A stretch of DNA of 64,000 nt, taken from NCBI GenBank assembly GCA_041671525.1, contig JBAZBJ010000005.1, positions 1 to 64,000 on the forward strand, read 5' to 3'. The notes under the pieces were generated by a model. That model had not been told where the DNA came from, searched no databases, and saw nothing but the letters and a program-made list of their open reading frames with translations. This DNA comes from UBA11098 sp041671525. Lineage in GTDB: Bacteria; Patescibacteriota; Minisyncoccia; Moranbacterales; UBA2206. The position numbers and the translations under genes are program-made. Within the stretch, counting starts at the first letter, position 1. Each line of letters opens with the position of its first letter. Shown here piece by piece: positions 15,617 to 24,443 of this stretch.

Positions 15617-17194
15617 TTATTTTAATCTGGTCTTTATCAGTCCGAATCTTCCGAATGAGCGAAAACCCAAAATTTCAAAATTTTCTTCCAATGATTGTAT
15701 CTTCCTGTCTTTTGCTTCAGTGCTGATGAGGTTGAAAACGACGATGCCAGGCAGCTCATTTTTTTTATCCAACACTTGCAGGTCCACCCCTTCTTTTTTT
15801 GCCAGATAAATCAAGCCCTTGGAAGCTTTGAACATATATTGGTTGTTGCCATCCAAAAAAACTTGGTTACTCGGATCGCTCTCAAAAATGATATAGTCCG
15901 CCATCATTTCAAGCTCCCCGAGATACACATTATCAAATCCTGCCATGCTAGTTTTTTCAGTATAAATCTCCACCGCATTGAAAAAATTTTTCGTCGTCCA
16001 AAGATTGATCCCCGCCAAAACAATGATAATGGCCAAGGCAATCACAACTCCCTTTTTCCTGAATTTATGAGTCAAAAATTCCAGCCATAATCCCAAAAAC
16101 ACAAACGGCAAGAAAGCAATGATCAAGAAATAGCGAAGGGACAATTCAAGGGCCACAGGAACCATAAAGAGAACTACAAAGCCAGTGTAGGCCAAAATTA
16201 GCCCCAGGAAGCGTCTTTTTGCCTCAATCGGCTCTTTGAGTGTCCGCCAGATTCCAAAGCCCAGACCACCGAAAAACAATAATCCGCCCAAAACCAGGCC
16301 TATCGCATGGTCGACTGATTTGACCGGTAGAATCCTGCACTCGTCTGATTCTCCAAGCGATGACACGGTGAACGTTCCCGCCGTCATGAAACATTCTCCA
16401 GTCCTGCCGATTTTCAAAAATATGCTTTTGTCCTCTTTTTTAATTTCTGCTCCGGCAAAAAGTGCCTTGATATTGTTCCCGCCCGTTTGCGTTTCATTAT
16501 AAAGCTGTGGAACATTGATTGTCAGTGAAGCCAGCACGATGAAAAGAAAATTTTTCCAGAGCCATTTTTTTTCTTTGAGTCCGAGATAGGCAAAATACAC
16601 AATGACCAGGAGTGGCATTACAACCAGCAAGAATGTGTGGAGTTGGACTCCGACTCCCACCGCCACGCCGGCCACGACTGACCAAACAACTTTTTTCTTT
16701 CCCTGCTGTTCAGCAATCTGCAAAAGTGCCAGCAGAAAAAGCATCGTCCAGAACGGAGTCGAGTTCGGATTCCAGGCAAAACGAGCATATTTGATGGCAT
16801 AGAAAGAAACGGCATAGAGCGCGGTCAGAGAAAGCGCCAATTTTCCAGCGAAATATTTCTTGAGCAAAAAATAGATAAGCGGAATGGAAAGGATGGCAAA
16901 AATGAGATCCGGATAGGCTACCTTGTCCGGTTCTGACCCGAAAATCAGCGCCGAAACTATCTGGAATTCATAAAAAATCGGCCCGAGCTTGAAATCAGTG
17001 CCGCCGGCCTTGGGTCCCAAAAGCGGCCAGCTTTCTTCTCCGTTCACCACTGCTTCGACAAGTGAAGCGTCTCGCGCCTGATCCGCATTGAAACGCACTC
17101 CATCATGGAAGTCATATGTACGGAAAATAATTCCCACCAACACGATAGCAACCAGGACCCAAAAACGCTTCGGAATATTTTTTATCTTTTCCAT
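15617..17194 (-). CDS. GT-C glycosyltransferase, PMT/ArnT-like (paralogue C of three)
   Basis: From ATG 17194 the product is 525 residues with about eleven membrane segments and a C-terminal extracytoplasmic domain. The first outer loop has RFNADQARDA, with the acidic DQxRD motif near residues 38-42, then PLLGPKAGGTDFKLGPIFYEF. The same two motifs recur in the paralogues at 18175 and 20688. GT-C enzymes of this class transfer a sugar from polyprenyl phosphate to a lipid, glycan or protein outside the membrane. The start overlaps the stop of the upstream phosphoesterase by 13 nt. A TTG start at 17206 is possible. It is the last gene of the alternating operon. Confidence 0.82.
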   Translation of the reverse strand: MEKIKNIPKRFWVLVAIVLVGIIFRTYDFHDGVRFNADQARDASLVEAVVNGEESWPLLGPKAGGTDFKLGPIFYEFQIVSALIFGSEPDKVAYPDLIFAILSIPLIYFLLKKYFAGKLALSLTALYAVSFYAIKYARFAWNPNSTPFWTMLFLLALLQIAEQQGKKKVVWSVVAGVAVGVGVQLHTFLLVVMPLLVIVYFAYLGLKEKKWLWKNFLFIVLASLTINVPQLYNETQTGGNNIKALFAGAEIKKEDKSIFLKIGRTGECFMTAGTFTVSSLGESDECRILPVKSVDHAIGLVLGGLLFFGGLGFGIWRTLKEPIEAKRRFLGLILAYTGFVVLFMVPVALELSLRYFLIIAFLPFVFLGLWLEFLTHKFRKKGVVIALAIIIVLAGINLWTTKNFFNAVEIYTEKTSMAGFDNVYLGELEMMADYIIFESDPSNQVFLDGNNQYMFKASKGLIYLAKKEGVDLQVLDKKNELPGIVVFNLISTEAKDRKIQSLEENFEILGFRSFGRFGLIKTRLK

Positions 17195-18165
17195 AGATTC
17201 AACCAATCAATTTCTCCAATTTTTTTGTTGACCTCATATTTTCCCGCCTGCTCCCCGTGCTTTTCCAGAACAATCTTGGCCCTCTTGGTATATTTATTAT
17301 ATTTCACTTCCATGGAAGTGAAATTTCCCAGCACCTCCATTGTGGCTAAGTTGCCATTGATGAAGTAATCAATGCCCTCAACATTTTTAAATTTAAATCC
17401 TGGTTCATGCCCAGAGGCCACCAACACGAGATTTTTGTAGTTTTTCAAAAAATTGTGCAATTCAAGCCCATTAACCAGATTTTTTGTGTTTGAAACTAAA
17501 TTTCCATTCAATTCATCAGGCACTGGACTGTGATGAGAGACAAGGATCGTCGGTCGGTCGGTGTCGAGCGCGGTTTTCAGCCACTCAAATTCTGACTCAT
17601 GCACAAATCCTTCCACATAGAAATTCGGGCCGAGATCTGATCCGTCTTTCTTGAAATTCGTGTCCATGAGCACGATCCGCCAATCACCCATCTCGGAATA
17701 GCTGTGATTGCCTTCCATCCCCAGAAGACCCCGGATTTCCTCTTTGGTGAGGTCGCGCAAATCATGATTGCCAAAAACATATCCTTTCCTGGCTTCAATT
17801 TTTGAGAAGATTGTGTTTATTTTTCCGAACTGTTCGATGGTGGTGTTTTTTTTGGACAGCGAACTTTCCACCATGTCCCCGGCGGCAAGCATAAGCTCCG
17901 GATGGAATTCTCCATTAAAATATGCCACGGCCTTTTCCATAGCCTCCGGCGCTTTGTTGGTCGGCTTGTTGCCAATCTTGTTTTTGTATCCATATTCCCA
18001 ATCAGCCGTGAAACCGATCTTCAGATTCGTTTCAGCTGCCAAGACGACTTTGTTCCAATACCAATAGCCCGCCCCGGCCATAACAACGCACAGAAGCAGG
18101 ATGATGCCCGCAAAGATTCCAATTTTCTTGTCATGTTGCTTGAAAAAATTTCCTAGTTTGTTCAT
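17182..18165 (-). CDS. Membrane-anchored calcineurin-like metallophosphoesterase
   Basis: A 327-residue protein: short cytoplasmic tip, one membrane anchor (about 14-37), then a phosphoesterase domain outside the membrane. Metal motifs: TADWE (53-57), GDMVES (96-101), GNHD (132-135), SHHSP (210-214) and SGHEPG (251-256). The first motif has Glu where the family normally has His (DxH), and the last has GHEP instead of GHxH, so metal binding may be altered. It lies 9 nt behind one GT-C gene and overlaps the next by 13 nt. Removing a lipid or sugar phosphate after glycan transfer is a plausible but unproven role. A 24-bp palindrome is embedded (17301-17324). Confidence 0.82.
   Translation of the reverse strand: MNKLGNFFKQHDKKIGIFAGIILLLCVVMAGAGYWYWNKVVLAAETNLKIGFTADWEYGYKNKIGNKPTNKAPEAMEKAVAYFNGEFHPELMLAAGDMVESSLSKKNTTIEQFGKINTIFSKIEARKGYVFGNHDLRDLTKEEIRGLLGMEGNHSYSEMGDWRIVLMDTNFKKDGSDLGPNFYVEGFVHESEFEWLKTALDTDRPTILVSHHSPVPDELNGNLVSNTKNLVNGLELHNFLKNYKNLVLVASGHEPGFKFKNVEGIDYFINGNLATMEVLGNFTSMEVKYNKYTKRAKIVLEKHGEQAGKYEVNKKIGEIDWLNLWKR
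17301..17324. repeat. 24-bp perfect palindrome inside a phosphoesterase gene
   Basis: Two 12-bp halves (ATTTCACTTCCA and its complement) meet at CCATGG. Its length equals eight codons and it is read within NFTSMEVKY near the C-terminus. Confidence 0.82.
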
Positions 18166-18174
18166 CGCTTTTTT

Positions 18175-19824
18175 TTAATTATTTTTTAATATATATACAT
18201 CGATTGGAGCAAAACTTTCTGCGGCCAACGCTTGATAGCCATGCACTGAATCCGCAAGCTCATCCCCCTTGTTCTTGATGTAGATGAATTCTTCAGTTGC
18301 GGGGATCATTTCCGTCGCTTTGCTTATGTCAACTTCAACGACCGCTGATCCTTGTCGAGAAACCATATATTTGATGGGTCCGGCATATCTGTCCAGATAC
18401 TTTTTCTCCCCGCTCAAATAAACTATTTCTGCCTGAGGCAAATTATGCGCAAAAAAATCAGACATATCCTCCACCCATTTCAAATCAGAATTCTCAAGAT
18501 TATTATTCAATCTTCTCTCATATAGATAGGCAGCGTCCAGATTCGCTTTCACCGCCATAATGATCGGAATGGCCACCAACAACAGTATCCACACCCGCCC
18601 ATGCTTGCCGCATTTTTCTTGAAAAAATTTCAATATCAATCCGAAAAATACCAATGGCACGAAAAATATGATGATGAAATAATTTACGGATATCGATGCT
18701 GCGACTGGAACAAGGAAAATAATTGCGACCAGATTGAAAAATCCGATCAAGCCCAGAAAGTTCTTCGTCTTTTGTTCTTTTTCTTTCCGATAGCCCGCTA
18801 CCAATAGAATATATCCAATCAGAGAAAAAGAAAAGAGCAAAACCAAGTTCAAAGCATAGGTAGCCTTTCGCAAGTTCTTGGCCTTAATTTCCCCATACAC
18901 TTCTTTTGCACCGCTCTTCAGGCTGACATCCACGCCCTTGGAACATTCTTCAGTGACCGGAAGAGAAAAAGTCAGATGCGCGTTGGCTTTTGCCTGACAG
19001 ATGACTGCTGTCACGGCATTTTTGGTCGCAACGCTACCACCCTCCCCTTTCTTGCTTATGCCATCAAAAAAATTCTTCGTGTTTCCCCACCCGGTTTGAA
19101 ATTCATTGACCACCTGGGATGTGTTTATCAAGAGCGCAACAGCAAAGATTGCCAACAGATATTTGAGATATGTCATGCCCGACTTTTTCGCCAGATAAAA
19201 AAACAGGATTACGGTGAATATCGGCATGATTACAAGCAGGGTCGTGTGGAGCTGCACGCCCACCCCGAGAGACAATCCGGCCAGGATCGACCAGCGCCAA
19301 AAATTCTTGTTCGGATCATTCAATATTCTCAACAAAGCATACAGGAATAGCAGGACGAAAAACGGAGTCAAGTTTGGATTGGATGAAAAGCGCGAATTCG
19401 CAACAAAGAAATATGAAACGCTCATGACGGCCGTGACGGCCAGTGAAATATTTTTGTTGAAATATTCTCGTAAAAATAAATATAAAAGCGGAATGGCCAG
19501 GATCGAAAAGAAGAGGCTCGGATAGGCCATCTTGTCCGGATAGTTGCCGAAAATTTTTGCGCTCAGGAAGGAAAACTGATAATAGGCCGGCCCGAGATGG
19601 AAAAATGTCCCGCCAGCCAAAGGCCCCAGGAGCGGCAATTTTTCTTTTCCCTCAACAGCATTGCTGATGATGAGCGCGTCGCGTGATTGATCCATGCTGA
19701 ACCGCAACCAGTCATGAAAATTGTAGGTGCGCAGAAAGATGCCGACTAAAACAATGGCCAAGAGGATCCAGGTGTGGACAGGAATTTTTTTTATTTTATC
19801 CTTAAGTTTAGAAAAATAACTCAT
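18175..19824 (-). CDS. GT-C glycosyltransferase, PMT/ArnT-like (paralogue B of three)
   Basis: A 549-residue polytopic enzyme with about eleven membrane segments. The N-terminal outer loop carries RFSMDQSRDA (41-50) and PLLGPLAGGTFFHLGPAYYQF (64-84), shared with the two neighbouring paralogues. A C-terminal outer domain (from about 445) is present. Expected donor: polyprenyl-phosphate-linked sugar. It lies between two phosphoesterase genes with gaps of 13 and 9 nt. The repeated GT-C/phosphoesterase order suggests duplication of a two-gene unit followed by divergence. Acceptor unknown. Confidence 0.82.
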   Translation of the reverse strand: MSYFSKLKDKIKKIPVHTWILLAIVLVGIFLRTYNFHDWLRFSMDQSRDALIISNAVEGKEKLPLLGPLAGGTFFHLGPAYYQFSFLSAKIFGNYPDKMAYPSLFFSILAIPLLYLFLREYFNKNISLAVTAVMSVSYFFVANSRFSSNPNLTPFFVLLFLYALLRILNDPNKNFWRWSILAGLSLGVGVQLHTTLLVIMPIFTVILFFYLAKKSGMTYLKYLLAIFAVALLINTSQVVNEFQTGWGNTKNFFDGISKKGEGGSVATKNAVTAVICQAKANAHLTFSLPVTEECSKGVDVSLKSGAKEVYGEIKAKNLRKATYALNLVLLFSFSLIGYILLVAGYRKEKEQKTKNFLGLIGFFNLVAIIFLVPVAASISVNYFIIIFFVPLVFFGLILKFFQEKCGKHGRVWILLLVAIPIIMAVKANLDAAYLYERRLNNNLENSDLKWVEDMSDFFAHNLPQAEIVYLSGEKKYLDRYAGPIKYMVSRQGSAVVEVDISKATEMIPATEEFIYIKNKGDELADSVHGYQALAAESFAPIDVYILKNN

Positions 19825-19837
19825 TTAAAAAAAAATA

Positions 19838-20701
19838 CTATCTGGCAAATTTATAATCCACCTGTTTATTATCCAAATTTATTGTGGCATACGCCCCCAT
19901 TCCACTTTTTTCTCGAGTCAAAGCTGACTGACCAAAATATCTCACGCCATTATATTCCTTCTGCCATCTGACATGCCAATGCCCATTCAACACGATCTTC
20001 ACTTTTCCGCTTTCACGCAAGACCTTTTCAAGCTCAGAAAATCTCTCCAAGACGTTCTCACTCACTCCAAGGAATTCGCCTTCGAGATCATGGATATTAT
20101 ATTTTTCAGTGTCCGAATCGAAAATCGGGATGTGCATCGCGACTATGATCTCTTTGTCAGTTTGCATCGCTTCCCGTAACCAGGCCAATTGATCGGAGCT
20201 TACGCCGCCCTTGTAGTCATATTCGCCATTTAAATATTCGGTCGTGTCCATAATGATGATCCTGGTGCCTTTGTAATCCCTGAAATAATAATCCTCTCCG
20301 GAAACGCCCAAAATCTCCATCACCTCATCGTTGTCATGATTGCCCCGCACCCATATCACATCCATCTTTTTTTCCTCAGCGATTCTTTTCAATTCCCTGG
20401 CATAGTTGTCATCGCCGGAATTGGTATTGTCTCCAGTCGCGATGACCACATTAATCCCCTCATCTTTCATGGCATCAAAAACCTTCGGCAGATATTCCAT
20501 ATATTTTTTCGGATAAAGGAGTCCACTGTCCACGTCTCTTTTCTTGAAACGATCAGCATGAATGTCGCTCACCCAACCGATTCTTGTCCCTCCTTCCATG
20601 ATCTGCTGTTTGCTGAATTTTTTTGTGGCAATGAATAAAATACCCACAAGGGCAATCATCAATAAAATCGCGAGTACCCATTTTTTCTTAAATAGTTGCA
20701 T
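19838..20701 (-). CDS. Membrane-anchored calcineurin-like metallophosphoesterase
   Basis: A 287-residue protein with an N-terminal anchor (about 7-26) and a complete calcineurin-type domain: SDIHAD (45-50), GDNTN (90-94), GNHDND (120-125), AMHIP (188-192) and GHWH (240-243). All metal ligands are present, unlike its downstream neighbour. The domain should face the outside, where a GT-C reaction would release polyprenyl phosphate. It overlaps the preceding GT-C gene by 14 nt, which implies translational coupling. Substrate could be a lipid-linked pyrophosphate, a glycan phosphate or a nucleotide; the sequence does not decide. Confidence 0.85.
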   Translation of the reverse strand: MQLFKKKWVLAILLMIALVGILFIATKKFSKQQIMEGGTRIGWVSDIHADRFKKRDVDSGLLYPKKYMEYLPKVFDAMKDEGINVVIATGDNTNSGDDNYARELKRIAEEKKMDVIWVRGNHDNDEVMEILGVSGEDYYFRDYKGTRIIIMDTTEYLNGEYDYKGGVSSDQLAWLREAMQTDKEIIVAMHIPIFDSDTEKYNIHDLEGEFLGVSENVLERFSELEKVLRESGKVKIVLNGHWHVRWQKEYNGVRYFGQSALTREKSGMGAYATINLDNKQVDYKFAR

Positions 20702-22439
20702 TGGTTTTTTTGATTATATTTTTTAATACATCTTTCCAAAAGAATCTATCTTCAGCATTTTCTTTTTCAACCATTTTGAAATCTTGGGAAACGATCCGAC
20801 TGGGCAGGCTGATTTCGAAAACAGCGATCTGCCCGACCTTCTCACTTGATAGCACTTCAAAATCCGGCCCGAACTCAGCGGCTATTTTTTCCAAGGCGTC
20901 TTCCCTGTTTATGACTATGGCAAAAAATTGGGCGTCCGGATCTTCGTTGATCTTCAAGGTGTATGTTTTGACATCCTTGCCCAAGCGCTTTTCCAGCACA
21001 TAATCCAGCGGCCGGTCATGCTCCGGTTTGATGGCGTAATAGATATTTTTTCCAGGCTCGTGTCTTGCGGCAATGAAATTAGCCGCTCTTCGGAACTGGC
21101 CGAGCGTCACGCCGTCTTGCGCTTTCAGGATGAGCGTCAAGTCAACGTTGAGATTCTTTTCCTGCGACATTGATTGCTCGCGGAACCACGCATATGTTCC
21201 GCGCGCGTTCATCGCCAGCACCGCAAAAAAGATTGCCACAGACATCCACAGTCCTCTTTTCCCGAACTTTTTCTCCAAAAATTCAAACAAAATTCCCAGC
21301 AGGATGAACGGAACCGCAAACACAATGATGAAAAACCGCGGCCGCAGATCATGTGCCACCGGAATCGTCAGGATGGAAAACACGCCGACCCAGATGACAA
21401 TAAGCGCCAAAAAATTCCTTTTTCTCGCATCCGTCGCCTTGATCAGATTCCAAATAGCCAAAAAGAAGCTGACCAAGAGAACGGCTCCGGTTGACAAGGC
21501 CGGAGCGAGATTTTCCCAAGCGCTCCGCTTATAGCAATCAGCAATCGTCCCCACGCAATAATATTTCAGATGCTCTTCGATGTTTCTGCCGATTTTTTCC
21601 GCCAATGATTTGTTGCCCGGCTTTGATCCCAAGGCTTCGATGAAGTTTTTCGAATTCTGTCCATTTTCAAAAAGATCGCTGATGATTACGGGGGTGTAGA
21701 TGACCGCAAAAACAATCACCACAACCGCGGAATATTTCAGAAATTTCAAAATTGTTTGTTTTTTGAAATAACCGCTCCAGGAATCCTTGAGCCAAGGCTT
21801 CAGCTGGAAGGCGATGAGCAGTCCCGAAATTCCCAAGAGACTGAAGAAGCCGAAGAAGTGGAGTTGGGAGCCGATCGCCAGAGCCAGCGCCCAAAGAGCG
21901 ATCCACCATTTTTTCTTTTTTTCCTGCTCCTCACCCAAAAACTTGAGTAACGCGAAAAAAGTCAACAGCAGAAAGAATTGGAGCGAATTGGGATTCCAGG
22001 CAAAACGGGAATATTCGATGACAATGAAAGAAAAAGCATACATCGCCATGATCATAAGAGAAAGCTTTTTTGAAAAATATATCCTAACAAGAAAATACAA
22101 AAGCAGAATCGCCGCCATGCCAAAGAAAAGATCCGGATAAGCAAGAACTTGAGGCTCCACGGATTGAAAAATAAGGGCTGAAAGGTATTGGAAATAATAA
22201 TAGGCCGGCCCGAGCCGCAAAAAGCCATTTTCCAGATCGGTGGCGCCCGCACGCGGTCCCAAAAGCGGCAAATAACCTGGATCTTCCATAGCCTTTGTTA
22301 TCAGAAAAGCATCTCTGGCCTGATCCATCTTAAAATAGAGCCACTCTTCATGCGAATAGATCCGCACGAAAAAAGCGCCAGCCATGATTGCGAAAATCAA
22401 AATCGGCACCACCAACTTTTTTTGCATTAATTTTTCCAT
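20688..22439 (-). CDS. GT-C glycosyltransferase, PMT/ArnT-like (paralogue A of three)
   Basis: A 583-residue polytopic enzyme, first gene of the alternating operon. YFKMDQARDA (35-44) and PLLGPRAGATD...LGPAYYYF match the motifs of the paralogues at 18175 and 15617; an extra seven-residue stretch (LENGFLR) lies between AGATD and LGPAYYYF. About eleven membrane segments and a C-terminal outer domain (from about 440) are seen. The start could be ATG 22439 or the internal ATG at 22427, which has GGA 9 nt upstream. It is driven by a near-consensus promoter and overlaps the phosphoesterase gene by 14 nt. Confidence 0.82.
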   Translation of the reverse strand: MEKLMQKKLVVPILIFAIMAGAFFVRIYSHEEWLYFKMDQARDAFLITKAMEDPGYLPLLGPRAGATDLENGFLRLGPAYYYFQYLSALIFQSVEPQVLAYPDLFFGMAAILLLYFLVRIYFSKKLSLMIMAMYAFSFIVIEYSRFAWNPNSLQFFLLLTFFALLKFLGEEQEKKKKWWIALWALALAIGSQLHFFGFFSLLGISGLLIAFQLKPWLKDSWSGYFKKQTILKFLKYSAVVVIVFAVIYTPVIISDLFENGQNSKNFIEALGSKPGNKSLAEKIGRNIEEHLKYYCVGTIADCYKRSAWENLAPALSTGAVLLVSFFLAIWNLIKATDARKRNFLALIVIWVGVFSILTIPVAHDLRPRFFIIVFAVPFILLGILFEFLEKKFGKRGLWMSVAIFFAVLAMNARGTYAWFREQSMSQEKNLNVDLTLILKAQDGVTLGQFRRAANFIAARHEPGKNIYYAIKPEHDRPLDYVLEKRLGKDVKTYTLKINEDPDAQFFAIVINREDALEKIAAEFGPDFEVLSSEKVGQIAVFEISLPSRIVSQDFKMVEKENAEDRFFWKDVLKNIIKKTNATI

Positions 22440-22463
22440 AAAAAAGCAATATTATATAAAGAA

Positions 22464-22492
22464 ATTTTAACATATTCGCAATTCGCGGTCAA
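22464..22492 (-). promoter_or_regulatory. Promoter of the GT-C/phosphoesterase operon
   Basis: Minus strand: TTGACC (22487-22492), 17 nt, TAAAAT (22464-22469) with an upstream TGT giving an extended -10. The start codon is 25 nt from the -10. Confidence 0.75.
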
Positions 22493-22549
22493 AGAAATGG
22501 CTAGACTTCTTCCGTGTCATATTATATAATAAAAATCGTAAACTAAGGC

Positions 22550-22555
22550 TATAAT
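22550..22555 (+). promoter_or_regulatory. -10 box of the 616-residue GT-C gene, predicted leaderless
   Basis: TATAAT ends 8 nt before the ATG at 22564. No good -35 is visible. It is divergent from the promoter at 22464-22492. Confidence 0.55.
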
Positions 22556-22563
22556 TTCAATAT

Positions 22564-24414
22564 ATGAAGCAAAAAAATCTCATTGCCCTAACAGTTATTT
22601 TTTTCGTTTTTACCATAAACATCGCCTTCGGACTTCCCCGTCTTTCTCAATATTCTTCCGTAGACGAACCTTATTGGACCTATGACCGCACGCCTGATTT
22701 TTGGCGGGCAATTGCTAACAAAAAATGGAAAAATACCGACATCAACGACAAGCCCGGCATCACCGTGGCGGAAATTTCCGGTCTTGGCCTCTTGAGCGGC
22801 ATCGATCCCCTGAAACTCAAATCTGTCCGCCAAGAAACCAAATCTCCGGAAGTTGTGGCCGAATTCATCAAAATAAATTTTTTCCTGCGCCTGCCCATAT
22901 ATCTGGCCTGCCTTCTTATCCTCGGGGCTTTCTATTTTTTCCTGCGTAAGCTCCTCAATCATTCGATCGCCCTTTTGTCGCTCATTTTAATCGGACTTTC
23001 CCCGATCATCCTGGGCATTTCGCTCATCATCAATCCGGATTCCCTCCTGTGGGGATTTTTGCCCCTTTCCATCATTACTTTCCTCATCTACCAAAAAGAG
23101 AGTGCAAGGAGATACCTGATCTTCTCGGGAATCTTCCTGGGACTGTCTCTTCTCACGAAATATGTGGCGAACATTCTGTATGTCTACATGTTGGGGCTTA
23201 TTTTTTTGGAATATATATATGCCAAAAAATCTGACGGAAATTTTTCCGCCTATCTCAAGAAATCCCTTTTGGATTATGCGATCCTGATCCTTGTTTCCTT
23301 GATTGTTTTCTTTATTCTCTATCCGGCCGCTTGGGTCAAACCGAAAATGGTTTTGGAGGGCACGATTTGGAGTGCTGCCTTCAAAACCACCTGGCCATTC
23401 TTTGTCGGCTTCATCGGGCTGCTTTTGGCTGATCTGTTCCTTCTGAGGGCGCGCCTTTCCTCGGGGGTCATGAATTTTCTTTCCAAATATAGCCGGCATT
23501 TCAAGATAGCCATTGGAAGCATCTTTCTTGCGGGCATCGCTTTCGTCCTCTTGAACACATACGCGGGCATGCAGATTTTCGACTTCGAAAAAGAGATGGC
23601 TTCCCCGAAAGGTGAAAATATCATCACACTAGGACACATCTTGAAAATCACCACTGCTGATCTCTATGCCCTTCTCTTCGGACTCACTCCGATCGTTTTC
23701 CTTCTCTTTATCTTTTCGATCTTAAAAAACACCTTCCAAAAAGGAACTATCCAAAAAGAAGCGATGGTTGTTTCGTATTTTTTAATTTTTATCCTTATTT
23801 ACTATGTCGCTTCCACAGTAAACCAAGTGACGGCCACTGTGCGTTACCAGATCGTGGTCTATCCCCTGGCCATGATCATCGCGGCCATCGGCGTCCAGCA
23901 ACTGATCCAGTCGGAAAAAATCAAAAAATATGCAGAGAACGGCCTTATTTATGTCCTGCTCATTTTCATTTCCGCAGTCAGTCTTTTGTCCAGTCACCCC
24001 TTCTTTTTCAATTATTCCTCTTCTCTGCTGCCGGAAAAATACATTCTCAATCTGAAGGATATGGGTGACGGCAGTTTTGAAACGGCGGATTTTTTGAACA
24101 GATTGCCCGACGCGAAAAATCTGATCATTTGGTCGGACAAAGGCGCGGTCTGTGAGACATTTGTCGGAACATGCAAAACCAGCTTCAACAAAGATGACAC
24201 TCTGGAATTCGATTTTGACTACTTTGTCGTTTCTGCCGGCAGAAAATCCCGCTCCCTAAAAATGGAATTATCAGCCGATTTTAAAGACAGGATCGACTTC
24301 GAAAAATTATATTCCTCCACACTTGAGGATGCCGAATTTGAAATCACTTTCGGCAATAACCCAAACAATTTTGTGCGCGTGGTGCGGACTGAGAAAATCA
24401 TCGAACAAAAATAG
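22564..24414 (+). CDS. GT-C glycosyltransferase, PMT-like
   Basis: A 616-residue protein with about twelve membrane segments. The first outer loop has YSSVDEPYWTYDRTPDFWRA, an acidic DE site placed as in GT39/PMT enzymes, and a conserved-looking DKPGITVAE. The C-terminal 120 residues form an outer domain ending in a short hydrophilic tail. It is not close to the three paralogues across the divergent promoter region: the DQxRD and PLLGP motifs are absent. It is followed 29 nt later by a ChbG-type deacetylase gene, suggesting that the sugar it handles is, or is next to, an N-acetyl sugar (inference). Confidence 0.8.
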   Translation: MKQKNLIALTVIFFVFTINIAFGLPRLSQYSSVDEPYWTYDRTPDFWRAIANKKWKNTDINDKPGITVAEISGLGLLSGIDPLKLKSVRQETKSPEVVAEFIKINFFLRLPIYLACLLILGAFYFFLRKLLNHSIALLSLILIGLSPIILGISLIINPDSLLWGFLPLSIITFLIYQKESARRYLIFSGIFLGLSLLTKYVANILYVYMLGLIFLEYIYAKKSDGNFSAYLKKSLLDYAILILVSLIVFFILYPAAWVKPKMVLEGTIWSAAFKTTWPFFVGFIGLLLADLFLLRARLSSGVMNFLSKYSRHFKIAIGSIFLAGIAFVLLNTYAGMQIFDFEKEMASPKGENIITLGHILKITTADLYALLFGLTPIVFLLFIFSILKNTFQKGTIQKEAMVVSYFLIFILIYYVASTVNQVTATVRYQIVVYPLAMIIAAIGVQQLIQSEKIKKYAENGLIYVLLIFISAVSLLSSHPFFFNYSSSLLPEKYILNLKDMGDGSFETADFLNRLPDAKNLIIWSDKGAVCETFVGTCKTSFNKDDTLEFDFDYFVVSAGRKSRSLKMELSADFKDRIDFEKLYSSTLEDAEFEITFGNNPNNFVRVVRTEKIIEQK

Positions 24415-24443
24415 CGCCTATGTGCTACGCAACTATCTAATTT

